Notes: generated by a model not told the origin, from the letters alone. A stretch of DNA of 64,000 bases from Latrodectus hesperus (GCA_037975125.1 CM075853.1:95350043-95414042), one strand, 5' to 3'; positions 47,701-58,483 are shown, numbered from the stretch's first letter. Translations and numbers: made by a program.

Positions 47701-50700
47701 TCTGTGGTATGACAGCTCTCATGAAACCAAGGTCTACGGTCATCCCCATATTTTGACTGAGAGCCTTGGGGTGCAAAGTATATTTGGTTAGTTTTTCAAC
47801 CAATGTTCAATGTTATTTACAATATTTATTAACTATTTATACCTGTTATTGTGTATAGGAAAAAATGTTTGTGTGTTTTATTGAAAATAAAAGAATTGTT
47901 TTAACTTTAAACAATAGAAAAAATTTTAATCCAGAAAAAATTTTCTACTTTGAATTTTGCAGACAAAACTCATTTATTTTTTACAAGTACATAATTTTAC
48001 TATTAATTTATGCATCAAATAATTATGATTTTTTATTCTGTAGTAAGAAGACCTGGAATTATGATTCATTGAAGAAACCTAAGTAAGTTAAAATGCAAAA
48101 TTATTCATACAAAATGGTTTTGTTTATATATTATACATATGGTTTTTATATTGGAAATAGCAAATTTGGTGATAGTTATAAACTTATGAAATAGTTCTTA
48201 CTAATTTGTTTGCATATTATGTTTAATGAAACTATTTTGAAAAATTATAGAACTATTAAAATGTATGAAAATATTTTGGGTTTATAATCCAAGAAAATAA
48301 TTTAATTTTTTTTTAATTAACTGACAATCTGCATAAAAAATAACACTGTTTATAGGATTCTTTAGATATATATAAAACTTAAAAATCATATATAGGTATA
48401 CAAATGATTATTATTACAAACATTTATGCAAATGTTCTACTTTTAAGAATGCAAAATAATTCATTCTATTGATTCATATAAAAATAACTAGAAACAATTT
48501 TAGAGTATTTTTGTTTTTATTTAATAAGATTCTGCTCATTTTTAAGTATAATTATTAAAACTATGACTTTTTCTGCTGCTATCAAATACATAAAAATGTC
48601 CATGTGTTTGAATTCATTAAATAGATTCTAAATGCGTATTAACATATTGCTTTGACTTTACATAGCAGATTACTTAACAGATTAAAGCATTTATTGTGCA
48701 CTGCTTATTGAAAGACTTTATAAATATTGGGTGGTATTCTTGTTTTAAGAAAAAGAAACACTCCCCCCAAAAAAAATAATATTACAAATCATCTATCCTG
48801 AGATGTGTTCTAGAATAAAGCTGAAGTATAATAATGGCTGAGTTCAAATCTGGGACATTTCAATCCCGGGATCTGAATCCAACTATCATTTTGCAATGGG
48901 CCCAATATATTATTTTTCTTAACATTGTTATCTACTTTACAACTGTATTCTGTTATATTCTCTATTAAACATCCATCTTGATAGCTATAATACACAGTAG
49001 TGCTTTTTGTGAAGACTTTACATAATATCACATGTTAAAAGGGAGGGAGAAAGAAAATACTTAAGGTATCCTCTGAAGTAAAGTAATCATATCCTATTGC
49101 TCAACAATAACTAGGTTCGAATCTGGGATATTCCACTTTGCAGACACCAGCTGTGTTACTAAACAATAATGAGCCGTTATCATTAATCACATTTATTAAA
49201 CTATAAGGTTGTAAAATTAGTGAATGTATTAATGTACTTGAGATATCAGTTCCAGATTACCTAAATTGATTGATAGTTGAGATAGTAGCTTAATCAACCC
49301 ATACTTTAACTGTTCCTTATTGCAATTACACCCACGATTCAGTCACAAATACCATTTTGTTGGTAGCCTTGAAACAGATAAAATTTGCCGAGTGTTTTAA
49401 AAAGAATTGTTATCTTGATGTGTGTGCGTATTTTTTACTGTCATTGCTTTTGATTGCTTGAGATTATTGCCTCTATTTGTAATAATACTGTTAGGAACTA
49501 TGGTCTAAATGGCTACAACTTGTACCATATTATGTTCAGCAAGGAATTCCTATTGTTCTTGAGATGAAGGGAGAACCCTTTTTAAATATTGTAAATTATT
49601 GCTAAATAGAAGAATCTGCATTATTTGGTGGGAAACCAGATGATGCCTATTACTGGTGTAGTTGCTATACAAATCATAAAGAACTGTAGTGAATCTTCTC
49701 TTGTTGTGGTATTTTTGGTGGTCACTGTATTTTTCTTTTGTTTTGTGCTTTGCAAGCTTTTACATTTTGCCACATCACATACCATTAAATCATTTCATAT
49801 TTTCTATTGGGTTCATCTGGTTTTCAGAAGAAAAGTTCTGGGTTCCATTCCAGCTACTATTGATTAATGGTGAGATGGCTGTTACATTTTTGCTTTCTGC
49901 ATGCCTGTTTGTCAGAGTGGGTTCTTGGTAGTTTTCCTGGTTTCTTCCCTTGAGACATGTTAACATGGTCACTATTTGTGAAAAGTCCTCCTGAAAGGCA
50001 ACTATGCACTGGTCATTAATATGCCATACAACAACTTTGCACCATTAGGCAGTCCACAAGATAGAGTGAAATATATTCGTTATTTTATAACTGGACTCAA
50101 ATTTTATTTTAAACATGCATTTTTAAGGACCATTAATTCTTTATTTTAAATAAATTTGATTCTTTAACTTTTGGTTTTGCACTAGTCAGTTTTATTATAA
50201 TCAATTACTGATGATATTTTTTACAGATTTACAATTGATGCCTTGAATCATTACTTGTTAGTGAAATGTTGCATTTTAATATTTAAATTGTTTGCTTTCA
50301 CATGTTACACATTTTGAGTAATTTATAATCGTTTGAAATAAGTATATATTTTTCTACAATGTATAAGCCTTATAAATATTTTCTATTATATGTTTATTCT
50401 AAAATTAGTAAATTTATTTACAATCTTTTATTTCATAAGAATTCAAACTAAGAATGACAATTCTTGGAAAGACAATTGAATTTATAAAAGTCTCTGGCTG
50501 TGATTTATATGTTTGTTATATATCAAATATATATCTTATGTTAATTCTATAGTGATATTTTTGTGTTATTATCTTCGGGCAATTATATATATTTTATAAT
50601 GAAATACTTGAATTATTTGGACTTATTTTTTACATTGAAGTAATACCAAGTATCCATTTTTTGTAGAAAATTTTTACTTATTTATTACCATTTATTAAAT

Positions 50701-50944
50701 TGTGATCCATTATTTAATATTAATTATTTTCATTTTAGTATGAAATATAATTATTAGTTACTTTATATACTTTATATAAATATAATTATTGAATTTATTA
50801 TTGATTGATTGACTGATTTTTTATTTTTACAGATCATCACGTAAAATGAAACATATTAGAATAATGGAACAGGATGCTATTTATGAAAAAGAAATGAAGA
50901 AAAGAAAACAAAAACATAAAAAATCAAAGAATAAGGATAGCTGA
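33641..50944 (+). CDS. GPATCH4: G-patch domain-containing protein 4 (seven coding exons)
   Basis: Exons 33641-33689, 38379-38452, 41938-42030, 42636-42722, 44777-44850, 48044-48082 and 50833-50944 join in phase to 175 codons plus stop. All introns are GT...AG; the intron 2 donor is the weak GTCTGT. The start MNDFARKQLEKYGWTEG has an in-frame TAA 18 bases upstream. The G-patch (about residues 10-45) has GWTEGKGLGKREDGI; then comes IGHDNLDVWTSTWWYDAFNQAA, matching the segment after the G-patch in GPATCH4. A Ser/Glu-rich acidic part and a Lys-rich tail (KKRKQKHKKSKNKD) follow, a likely nucleolar or nuclear signal. G-patch proteins activate DEAH helicases; mammalian GPATCH4 is nucleolar. The protein is much shorter than the human one, whose length lies in repetitive charged C-terminal sequence. 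Another short exon could have been missed. Confidence 0.9.
33845..34090. mobile_element. MITE-like element in GPATCH4 intron 1
   Basis: About 246 bp with terminal inverted repeats: GGCACAGGTGCCGTATGATC at the left and the reverse complement of GGCACAAGTGCCATACAATT at the right, similar over about 35 bp. No clear target duplication and no coding capacity. The superfamily is not assigned. Confidence 0.6.
34447..35349. mobile_element. Non-autonomous hAT element in GPATCH4 intron 1
   Basis: 903 bp. The ends are CAGGGCTTCTTAAACT inverted at both sides, with CGACCCCA-rich subterminal sequence. It is flanked by a perfect 8-bp duplication, GTCTATAG (34439-34446 and 35350-35357), as hAT elements make. 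The interior is AT-rich; a 69-residue minus-strand frame at 34779-34988 shows no sure transposase motif. It contains a 62-bp hairpin at 35104-35165. Confidence 0.9.
35104..35165. repeat. 62-bp near-perfect hairpin inside the hAT element
   Basis: Arms begin GTTTGTACCTGCATTTCTAT and pair over 31 bp with a single mismatch and no loop to speak of. Confidence 0.9.
36438..37743 (-). mobile_element. piggyBac element remnant in GPATCH4 intron 1
   Basis: TTAA duplications at 36434-36437 and 37744-37747 flank ends that start CCCCTT inward on both sides, the piggyBac signature. The 1.3-kb interior holds only the 3' half of a transposase on the minus strand, so most of the coding part has been deleted. 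Confidence 0.8.
36715..37330 (-). pseudogene. piggyBac transposase C-terminal half, decayed
   Basis: Minus strand: KKGEVLAF, a stop, RVTAIKWTDKKDVCFLSLVY, KFKLMVAHDYNNTVGGDQTT (the region of the third catalytic Asp), then, after a gap, shifted frames with the Cys-rich C-terminal finger (CFICC, KTYEQGKRKRHETR, YCKEC) characteristic of piggyBac-derived transposases. Several stops and frame changes; not functional. Confidence 0.75.
38797..39054 (+). mobile_element. tRNA-derived SINE in GPATCH4 intron 2
   Basis: The head resembles a tRNA gene with an A box (GATCTAATGATAAG) and a B box (TGTTCGATCC) about 50 bp apart. The body contains GAGAGTTTTCTGGGTTTC and TTCTTCTGGAAGGCAGTTTT. A second copy of the same body lies at about 49794-50040. 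It is a pol III-type promoter in a retroposon, not a tRNA gene. Confidence 0.65.
40692..40768. repeat. Imperfect hairpin in GPATCH4 intron 2
   Basis: Left arm TTTTCTTTCTATGTAATTAA and right arm TTAATTGCATAGAAAGAAAA pair over about 28 bp with two or three mismatches around an AT-rich loop of about 15 bp. It may be the core of a small palindromic element. Confidence 0.7.
41094..41516 (-). mobile_element. 5'-truncated LINE 3' end in GPATCH4 intron 2
   Basis: 423 bp bounded by a perfect 12-bp duplication TAGTTGAGCATT (41082-41093 and 41517-41528). The minus-strand 3' end is a (GAA)n tail. A typical target-primed insertion. Confidence 0.85.
41189..41516 (-). pseudogene. LINE ORF2 C-terminal end
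   Basis: Minus-strand frame with SRQKIRLIVGFITGHYYFRKHL, then CRKCHMQEETAMHIIYECEAL, a C-x2-C ... H ... C knuckle that follows RNase H in I/R1-like LINEs. Truncated at the 5' side by the insertion event. The Met at 41527 belongs to flanking sequence. Confidence 0.8.
41660..41702. repeat. (GT)n(AT)n microsatellite
   Basis: About eight GT units followed by about thirteen AT units. Confidence 0.95.
44988..45767 (-). mobile_element. hAT element with transposase tail in GPATCH4 intron 5
   Basis: The ends are CAGGGGTGCACAACCTTTTC and the inverse of CAGGGATGCACAACCTATGG, flanked by ATATATAT on both sides (44980-44987, 45768-45775). The AT flank weakens the duplication as evidence, but the inverted ends and the hAT protein inside agree. 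Confidence 0.85.
45300..45668 (-). pseudogene. hAT transposase C-terminal dimerisation region
   Basis: Minus-strand frame with FGSTYICEQTFSLMNLNESK followed by IRNRIADENLSSILRIATMN. This is the hAT dimerisation domain as found in GTF2IRD2, EPM2AIP1 and ZBED5-like proteins. The BED finger and catalytic core are deleted; the first 45 residues are out of context. Confidence 0.85.
45923..47660 (-). mobile_element. Tc1-like element with very long inverted repeats in GPATCH4 intron 5
   Basis: 1738 bp between TA dinucleotides (45921-45922, 47661-47662). The terminal inverted repeats are about 336 bp (45923-46258 and 47322-47660), diverged by scattered substitutions. The outer end is CAGT(A/G)GT, with TGGACACTTTTGGAAA 20 bases in. 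The minus strand carries a decayed transposase between the repeats. Confidence 0.92.
46250..47179 (-). pseudogene. Tc1-like DD34E transposase, decayed
   Basis: Minus strand from MISNKRVDWIPRKRC: a helix-turn-helix N-part (LRESGLSYAEIASQVG), then shifted frames, the first catalytic Asp in VVWSDETKLSLFG (about 46725), a TGA stop near 46663, then MIWSYMSADGIG, the second Asp in IFQQDSAFCHT, and Glu in DLNPIENLW. Thirty-four residues separate the second Asp and the Glu, so it is DD34E, the Tc1 type. Frameshifts near 46960 and 46860 and the stop inactivate it. Confidence 0.88.
49794..50040 (+). mobile_element. tRNA-derived SINE, second copy, in GPATCH4 intron 6
   Basis: A-box-like GGGTTCATCTGGTTTTCAG and B box GGGTTCCATTCC. 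The body GTTTTCCTGGTTTC and AAAAGTCCTCCTGAAAGGCA matches the body of the copy at 38797-39054 in the same order. Boundaries are approximate. Confidence 0.6.
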
Positions 50945-50958
50945 TAATGTCTATAAAC

Positions 50959-50973
50959 AATAAATTTAATAAA
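50959..50973 (+). terminator. GPATCH4: GPATCH4 polyadenylation signals
   Basis: Two AATAAA hexamers (50959-50964, 50968-50973) start 15 and 24 bases after the stop codon, so the 3' untranslated region is probably very short. Confidence 0.7.
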
Positions 50974-50999
50974 AATTGTACTTTGTATTCCTGAGGTGT

Positions 51000-51749
51000 T
51001 GCAATCATTGATTTTTTGCATTTTTTTTAATATTGTGATATTTAATTTTTCTGTGATTCAGGGCTTCATTCTTTATACAAATTTTATTATTTTATGCATT
51101 ATACTAATATGAGTTAATTTCATAACTGAATAATTTAAATATGCAATATTACTAAGTAAAATACAACACAAAGATGTATAATTTCTCAGACACGTTGCTC
51201 GTTGCATAGCACATCACCTATAAAACTGGCGAAAATTGTGATAGTATTAATTGTCTTGTCAAAAAAATCAACTGTAAATTTTCCACTTGATTTGTTTGTA
51301 ATAATATAGAGCAGAATTAAAAAAAAATGAGTTCTATGATTTATGTATGGAATAATATTTCCCACAATAAGCATAAATTTTGATTTTGTTATTTTTTTTA
51401 TATTTGGATTATTTGATACTTTATTTTCCAAATTATTATTGATTGAAATTTAAATTTATAAATAAATCTCATTTATTGTGTATGAAAAATTGAGAGCTTT
51501 TGATTGTTTGTATTAATGTAATCTTTTATAGTAGTAAATATATAAAAATAGATGTCTAAATCCAAAATATTTTTATTGAAAATGCAGTTCAATATTAATA
51601 GGAAAGAATCTTTTGTTTTCATTTATGATTAAGTTAAAATATTTTTTTTAAAAGTTCTTTAGTTTTGTTTCCAATTTGAAGGAAATAAAAAAAAATTGCA
51701 GTTTTTATTAATTATGAATAAAGTAAAATATATTTTATTAAGTATATAA
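51000..51749. other. AT-rich intergenic stretch after GPATCH4
   Basis: No gene or repeat recognised. An 81-residue frame at 51186-51431 has no motif. Confidence 0.5.
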
Positions 51750-52893
51750 CCTTCCTGGAACCAGGGGGGTACGCATACCTTCCTGGGGCTTGAGCAGCCA
51801 CCAGGCGCGTCGGCAGGTAGTGGATAGCCGAATGTCCTGTAGGAATGACAGGATAGCCTTGAATATAGAATCAGAGGCCATGAACCAGCTCCCGTAAACC
51901 CTGGTGTTATGCGACCCGTGCCTAGGGTTATTTGGCACCGCGGTAATGGTGTCTTAACGGAGCCTCTAGTTGCCTGGCGAACTTCTAGAGTAATTTGCCT
52001 TGCCCAGTAACTCAGGCAATGCTGGGTGGACTGTCATATTACCTGAGCTTATTAACTGTTATTTTATGGCTTAAAAGACAATAAAAATAACAAACCTTTC
52101 TGCATTTGCAGGTGAAACCTCTGAAGTAGACCTTGCTGAAAAAGACTAGGGAACCCAGAGGCAATTTAGTGAAGGAGCAGAAATGAATCCTTCACAGGAG
52201 GTAGAAATGACCTCCAAACCATCTTCTGGTGAGAGTCAGGAAGCTATCGCTAGCATGACTGACTCTCTGACCAGAATCAAGCTTAAAAAGAGACTTTCTG
52301 GTGCCCAGAAAATGAAGCTGGTAAAGGAACGCAAAATCGCTGAGGGAACTTGGGTTGAAAAACCCAAGGCAAGCAAAGGCGAGAAGTGTCCCGCCAACCG
52401 GACGAACCAGGGCAAGGCCTTAAAGGCTGCCAAGAGAGAAGGACCTGGGGGTTTACTTACAGGGCGGCTCTCCCAGCGATCAAGATGGCTGTGCTCAAAG
52501 AGGGTCATCCGGTTAACGGTTAACAGAGGAACAGGCCTTCGACCTGGAACTCTTGCTAACCAAGAAAATAGGAAGGAATGAGGAGAGTTTTGCCCCAACC
52601 TTCCTCTCCTGTAAGCTTGAGAATGGGGCACTTATTATCAACTGTGCAGGTCTGGAAAGCTCAAAGTGGCTGGAACAGAATGTCAGTAACATAAGCCCTT
52701 GGCAGGAGCAAAAACTCTTGGTGGGTGAGGCAAGGAAACTTGTTAGAACCACCAAGATAATTGCAAAACTGCTGAAAATATAATGAACTGGAGCCTAAAG
52801 AGCTCCTGAGAAAAATCGAGGCTCAGAACGATGGGGTCACTCCAATGGAGTGGAACGTTCTTAACATTAAGGCCCAGCTAGACCTCCGTCGGG
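51750..52893 (+). mobile_element. LINE 5' end with ORF1 (truncated)
   Basis: An abrupt change to GC-rich sequence at about 51750 (CTTCCTGGAACCAGGGGGG) begins a 5' untranslated region of about 430 bp. ORF1-like coding follows and stops abruptly near 52893, where AT-rich sequence resumes. Same strand and type as the LINE at 59740-62828. Either they are two fragments, or one LINE split by the material between; their ORF1 sequences seem to overlap in homology, which favours two. Confidence 0.65.
52183..52890 (+). pseudogene. LINE ORF1 (nucleic-acid-binding protein), broken
   Basis: First frame 52183-52581 (MNPSQEVEMTSKPS, basic: SGAQKMKLVKERKIAEGTW), then a shifted frame 52553-52783 (SWLEQNVSNISPWQEQ-type region with IINCAGLESSKWLEQ), then KELLRKIEAQNDGVTPMEWN and onward to about 52890. 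The W-L-x(n)-W pattern and the position before an endonuclease/RT ORF are typical of ORF1 of I/R1-like LINEs. No gag zinc knuckle is seen before the truncation. Confidence 0.55.
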
Positions 52894-54467
52894 GAAAATC
52901 TAATCCTATGTTAATCCTATGGATAATATTTTAACGTTTCACAAGTGCTATTTTCATGATAGAAACTTCCGGTCTTTTGCAAATTACAAGAAACAGAGCT
53001 ACTGTCACCTCGACGCCAATTTTTAGCGTTTAAAATTTTTTCAAATATTTTTAAAATGTCAAAATATTTCCATCCGAGTAAATTTCAACCAAATTCTAAT
53101 TTCATTGAGGTTATACAAAATTTGGTTTAAAGATATTTCATTTTTTTCTGCGTACAGTTACAAAATGAACATTTTTGTTTTTTTAAGCTAAAAATATTTT
53201 TGATTGCATTAATATTTCGATACGAATTTTTATTACAAATCAAACTCATTCTTATTTCTGAAAATCCATCTCTGTACACAACGCCACCTATGAAACTGGA
53301 AAATTTTTAACGCCAAATTTGGCTGATTTTTCTACTTCACTACGGTAACTTAAAGAAGGAGGAATTTCTGAGAAAAACTTCGCCCCATATGATTCCCGCT
53401 GTTTTAACATGTGGTTTGCAAAGCCTTCCAAATCGAGCAAGAAGAATTAGCTTTTCTTACTCATGAAATAGAAAAGACATCTAGAAATAATGCATGTTAG
53501 ATTTCTGTTTATTAGCGTTGGAAAAGTAACTATGATATGTACTTTTAAATCAACTTTGTTTATTTTCATTTAAGTAAATTTTAAAAATGAAATATTATAA
53601 ACTGTTTTGTGTTACCTTGTTCAATTATATTATATACTAAGATTTTGAAATAAGACAGAATAATAAGAATACTTATTTTCAACTTATTTCATGAAAAAAA
53701 ATACACTATAAGGTATGATTAATAAGCATACGATACCAGCATACTAAAATTTTGCGTCTGATAAGAAATTAAACATTTTAAATTTGAAAAACTATATCTT
53801 TGAAAAAAATTGGGTTTGTAGTAAAACTTCAGCGGAAAAACATAAAAGCATTTCAATAACCAAACGAATGATAACAGTACATTACAACACACTACAATAC
53901 AGATGACATCAATGCTCTTAGGGGAATCATTTTATGCTCACGAAATTTATTTGAGAAGAATATTGTCCTGAGTAACGCAAATGACATTATTTTTGACAAA
54001 AAAGGAATAAAAGTAATAAAATATCAAAAGAATGAATAAATATCCTGAAGGCGATATAAAATATGTAACTGAAGTTATAGTATTGATGTTCGAGAAGAAA
54101 TGCTTGAGAGAGAATATCAGGAAGTAAATTGAGAATCAATTAGATATGCTCAACGTGACTAGTCTAGAAATTGTGTGATTGAACGACTTTCTTTCTCTGT
54201 ATGGCTAATCACCTTGTTGTCACTAAGATGGGATACGCAGTACAATACCGTCTCCAAACAGCTTTCTAATACAGCCATTCCAAACTATTCAACCGCAAGA
54301 TTCTGTTGAATATATAATTCACCTTGTCGCATTTCTCAATTGATGTTGAATGCTGTTTTCGGAAAATTCAAATTTCTCGTAAATTCATTTCAACACTTTT
54401 ACCATTTTAAATGTAATTGGATCTTTTTCTCATTAATTAAACTCTGTAAAATTAGTCTATTTTAAAC
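52894..54467. other. AT-rich flank of the Mutator/YqaJ gene
   Basis: No gene. Contains ACGCCAAATTTGGC, a partly palindromic sequence near 53311. Its similarity to CGCGCCAAATCTGGC at 59720-59735 may be chance. Element termini could not be fixed. Confidence 0.4.
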
Positions 54468-57400
54468 ATGAAAAAAGTGATTGCAGTACGAAAAGAAAAC
54501 TTCATCTTTCCACTAAAAGGAAGTCGATGAAAAATCGAATGAAATATATCAGTCAGTTTCAGCATAATTCAGGGTAAGTTATTTTTTAGCAAAGCTATCC
54601 AAAATCTTTTTTTAATGTTGTAAATAAAAGTTTTTTAGTATTAATTTAGTTTTACATTAATTTCAGTGCAAGTTCATCTTCTAACACTGTTTTAAATGAA
54701 GAGCTTCTTATCACCGGCAGACGTATAATTGATGCATCATTCTTCCTGAAGGAATTGCAAAAACTATCAGATCACGAAAATTTTGGATGTTCCTTTAAAG
54801 ACATGATTTTAATTGCAGAAGAAAGGAAAGGTTTTAGATCTGGACTGAAATTTAAATGTCAGTTATGTAATTTCTTGTCTACAATTTGGACAGAAAACTC
54901 AACCGAATCAAAATTAATCCCAGTGAATACGGCATCAGTTGCTGGAACTGTCGGAATAGGGTGTGGATTTTCAGCTCTCGAAGGACTTTTCTCCGTTTTA
55001 GAGATACCTAGCCTTTCATATGAAACCTATGCAAAGGAGCATGAGCGAGTTTCAGCTGGTTGGATAAAAGCAGCTTTTGATGACATGGAAAAAGCAGCCG
55101 CAGAGGAAAAGCGCATAGCTTTAGAACAGAACTCTGTAGATAAAGATGGAGTTCCTATGATTTCTGTTGTTGTGGATGAAACATGGGCCAAAAGATCATA
55201 TAATACAAATTTATCGTCACTATCAGGAGCGGTAAGTCTTAAATATTTTACTAAATAAAAGCATGTTAAAAGGCCAAACAAAATTTATATTTGAAGTTTT
55301 TAATTAAGTTTCTAATATACTTAAAGCCTGCTGTTATTTGGAATGCTGCTTTTTTCATGTATGCGATAAAAACTTTTTACCTTGCATGCTATACATTATG
55401 AGTTCATGATTTTTACTTTTTTATTTGTTATTTTATAAGGAAATTTCTACACATTACTACTTTATGGAATGGTCATATTTGCTGATAGAGCTCAGTAAGA
55501 ATATTTTATCTACAAAAAGCAAATACATGATATGTAAACGAGAAAATAAATAAATTACTAGCTGGAATTAAAGTATTGTTGCTTTTATGTAACTATTTTA
55601 TGTTTCATAATTCTTATAAATAGGCACTTATTTTTTTCAGTATGCATATTAATCAAAAACATTTTGCTGATCAAAAGAACTCAACTTTAAAAATAAAAAA
55701 AGGGCTATTATGTAACATACGTTTTCAACCAAATTCAAAATTGAGTTTAAAGTTTTCAAAAAATTTTCGACGCATCTTAAAAAATTTAAGGAATTTTTAA
55801 ATATACAGTAAAAATTAGTAAACACATCGAAATCTAATATGTATATCATATGATAAATCTAAAAAAAATATTTTTTAAATTAAATTAGAAATGATAAATA
55901 ACGAAATAACCAATAAGCAATTTTTCCAACGTCGCATTTCTAGAATTTCATCGAATCTAAAAGAGTGAATATTTTTCCATTTTGTATTTTAATTTTTTAA
56001 TATTGTTCCTTATCTCGATAGATTATACATTTTATTGGGAGAATATTTTTCTCAAATATTAACACTCTAATTTATATTTAGTGTGAATATATTATTTTTA
56101 TTGAAATTATATTATGTACCAGAATAATTAATTAAAATATTTGATTGCATTTAAAAGAGAATACTAAAAAACTGAAATTTTATTTTTAAAGTAATATATT
56201 TAAACTTATTTTTTCTTAAAAAAGTTACTTATGAAATTAATAAAGTTTTCATACATTTTCCTTTGACTTAATTTCTTTTCTTCTTAATTTATTTAACTTT
56301 TACTTAATTATAATTCTTAGTCATAAATATTATTTTATTAATGATATAATATATTTTGTGGGACATTTTTAACCTAATTTTTTTATCTCTCAATTTAGGC
56401 TGCCATAATTGGATATAACACAAGAAAGGTATTATACCTTGGTGTCAGAAACAAATATTGCTCTTCTTGTGCTATAGCGGAAAAAAGAAACTTGGAACCC
56501 AAAAGTCACAAATGTTCTAAGAATTGGAATGGCAGTTCATTTGGCATGGAAGCTGACATAATTGTTGAAGGTTTCTGCCACAGTTTAAATATGTACGGCT
56601 TAAAATATGCCACTATGATAGGTGATGGAGACAGTAACGTATATAAAAAAATATTAGATACTAGACCCTACGACGATTTGGAAGTCGAAAAAATAGAGTG
56701 TAAGAATCATTTGCTTAGAAATATGTGTAATAAATTAATAGAAGTAGCAAAAAACACAAAATCGGGTTATAATATAAATAACAGGAAACTGCTAGGGAAA
56801 AATATTTTAAGAATCAGGAAAGATGTGATAGCCAGTGCCAGTCATTGGCGCAAAGAACTGCTAACCTTTGATCAAAAAATAGTTAATTTAAAAACAGATA
56901 TAATAAATATTTCAAATCATGTGTTTGGAAATCATGAAACATGCAAAAAGTATTTTTGTAAGGAAAATGGTAAAAAAAGTTGATATCTTATATAAAGTAC
57001 CCTTAAAAGCGATGGTATTTTATATAAAATATTAGAAATTTTAGAGTCCTTAGCCCTGCATGCAAAAAGTCTATTGTATAACGCTAATACTAACATTGTA
57101 GAACAATTTAATTCAATTGTTGCCAAGCTAACGGGTGGGAAGAGAGTGAACTATTGTCAAAAGATTTCTTACCAAACAAGATGCTATGCTTCAATTCTTT
57201 CCCACAATACTAAAAAAAATATATTGAAATGCACAAAGCACTTAATGAAAATAGCCCAGGTAAATACTGCAAACAGCTTGAAAATAAAAGAATAAATAAA
57301 TTAAATAAAGCAAGAAATAAGTCAAAGCCTAGGAAATTAGCAAATATTTTTCCAGGTCCCGACAAAAATTATGGTCCAGCTGCTGAAAAGCGAGATTTAT

Positions 57401-58150
57401 CATATAATGAATACGAGGGAAAAAAATCGAAATTATTGACTAGTCTAGCTCTTACTTTGAAAGAAAGAGAAGATTTAGAAAGAGCTACTGTACTTCAAAG
57501 TGAGAATGCTGTTTGGAGAAAGGAAAGAAGAATTCGATTGAAAGCGTCGAATTTTGGTGCTGTATGTCGGAAGTTACCCTCTACAGGATGCCAAAATTTA
57601 GTGAAAACAATACTGTACTCCAATGTAAAAAATGAAGCAATTTTACTCGAGATTATTCATGAAAAAACTGCCATTCTCGAACTAGAAAAAGAAATAGGAC
57701 TTAAAATAGAACCATGTGGGATATTCATAGATAAAAATTTGCCTCATTTAGCTGCCACGCCAAATGGAATAAATGGCAAAGAGGGTATTGTTGAAATTAA
57801 ATGCCCATATACATCTCGCGATATACATCCCAATGAATTTATAAAGAAATCTAAATTCTATTTCTGGCAAAAAGATAGAAAAAAAGAAATTAATGGCATA
57901 AATAAAAATCATATATTTTACTATCAAATCCAAGGACAGTTACACATTAGTGAAAGAAATTTTTGTTGGTTTGCCATTTGGTCCCCAAAAGGAATTAAAA
58001 CTGAACATATTTTTAAAGATGATGTATTTTGGGAAACACAAATGAAAACTAAATTAAATGATTTTTATTTTGACTGTCTTTTGCCAGAACTAATCGATCC
58101 ACGTTATCCTAGATCAATGGGCATACGAAATTCCACTTATATAATTGAGG

Positions 58151-58185
<35 letters not shown>

Positions 58186-58188
58186 TGA
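54468..58188 (+). pseudogene. Spliced Mutator-domain transposase fused to YqaJ-like nuclease
   Basis: Exons 54468-54573, 54667-55231 and 56399-58188, with clean GT...AG introns in phase. The N-part has a finger (CQLCNF), GIGCGFSALEGLFSVLEIPS, a first catalytic Asp in SVVVDETWAKRSYN, and across intron 2 NTNLSSLSGA|AAIIGYNTRKVL. Then come YATMIGDGDSNVYKKI and IECKNHLLRN, as in Mutator-like transposase domains. After a basic linker, a YqaJ-type PD-(D/E)xK nuclease: WRKERRIRLKASNFGAVCRK, LAATPNGI, GIVEIKCPY. The usual SPDG aspartate is Asn here, so cleavage is doubtful. Frames break at A-runs near 54471, 56963 and 57213. The end runs into poly(A), giving poly-Lys. I recall such fusions from cnidarian and arachnid genomes; the transposon superfamily is not certain. 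Confidence 0.7.
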
Positions 58189-58256
58189 AAAATTAAAATC
58201 CAAAAAAATAAAAGTTTATACGAATTTGTATGTTTGTGTTTGTATATAGTTTTTGT

Positions 58257-58342
<86 letters not shown>
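58158..58342. repeat. Poly(A) run and (AT)n microsatellite
   Basis: A run of about 27 A residues ends near 58184. It is followed after about 75 bp by (AT)n from 58261 to 58342 (about 41 units). Confidence 0.95.
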
Positions 58343-58354
<12 letters not shown>

Positions 58355-58483
58355 TTAGTTTCTGTTTTTTCTTCATGAAATGTGAATTGCTCAAGCATTT
58401 CTTTATTTTATTAACAGATTTACTTTAACTACTATTTTACATCATATATATTTCAAGGTACTAACTAAATTTCCCATATGCTC

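Noticed and set aside
47700..47806. GC-richer patch with an open frame after the Tc1 element
   Set aside because: No matching splice phase with GPATCH4 exons, no similarity recognised; left as intron sequence.
49625..49972. Three overlapping frames of 60-80 codons
   Set aside because: They lie over the SINE copy on both strands and have no domain.
58137..58428. Open frames of 60-85 codons rich in Ile-Tyr
   Set aside because: They are translations of the (AT)n microsatellite and poly(A) run.
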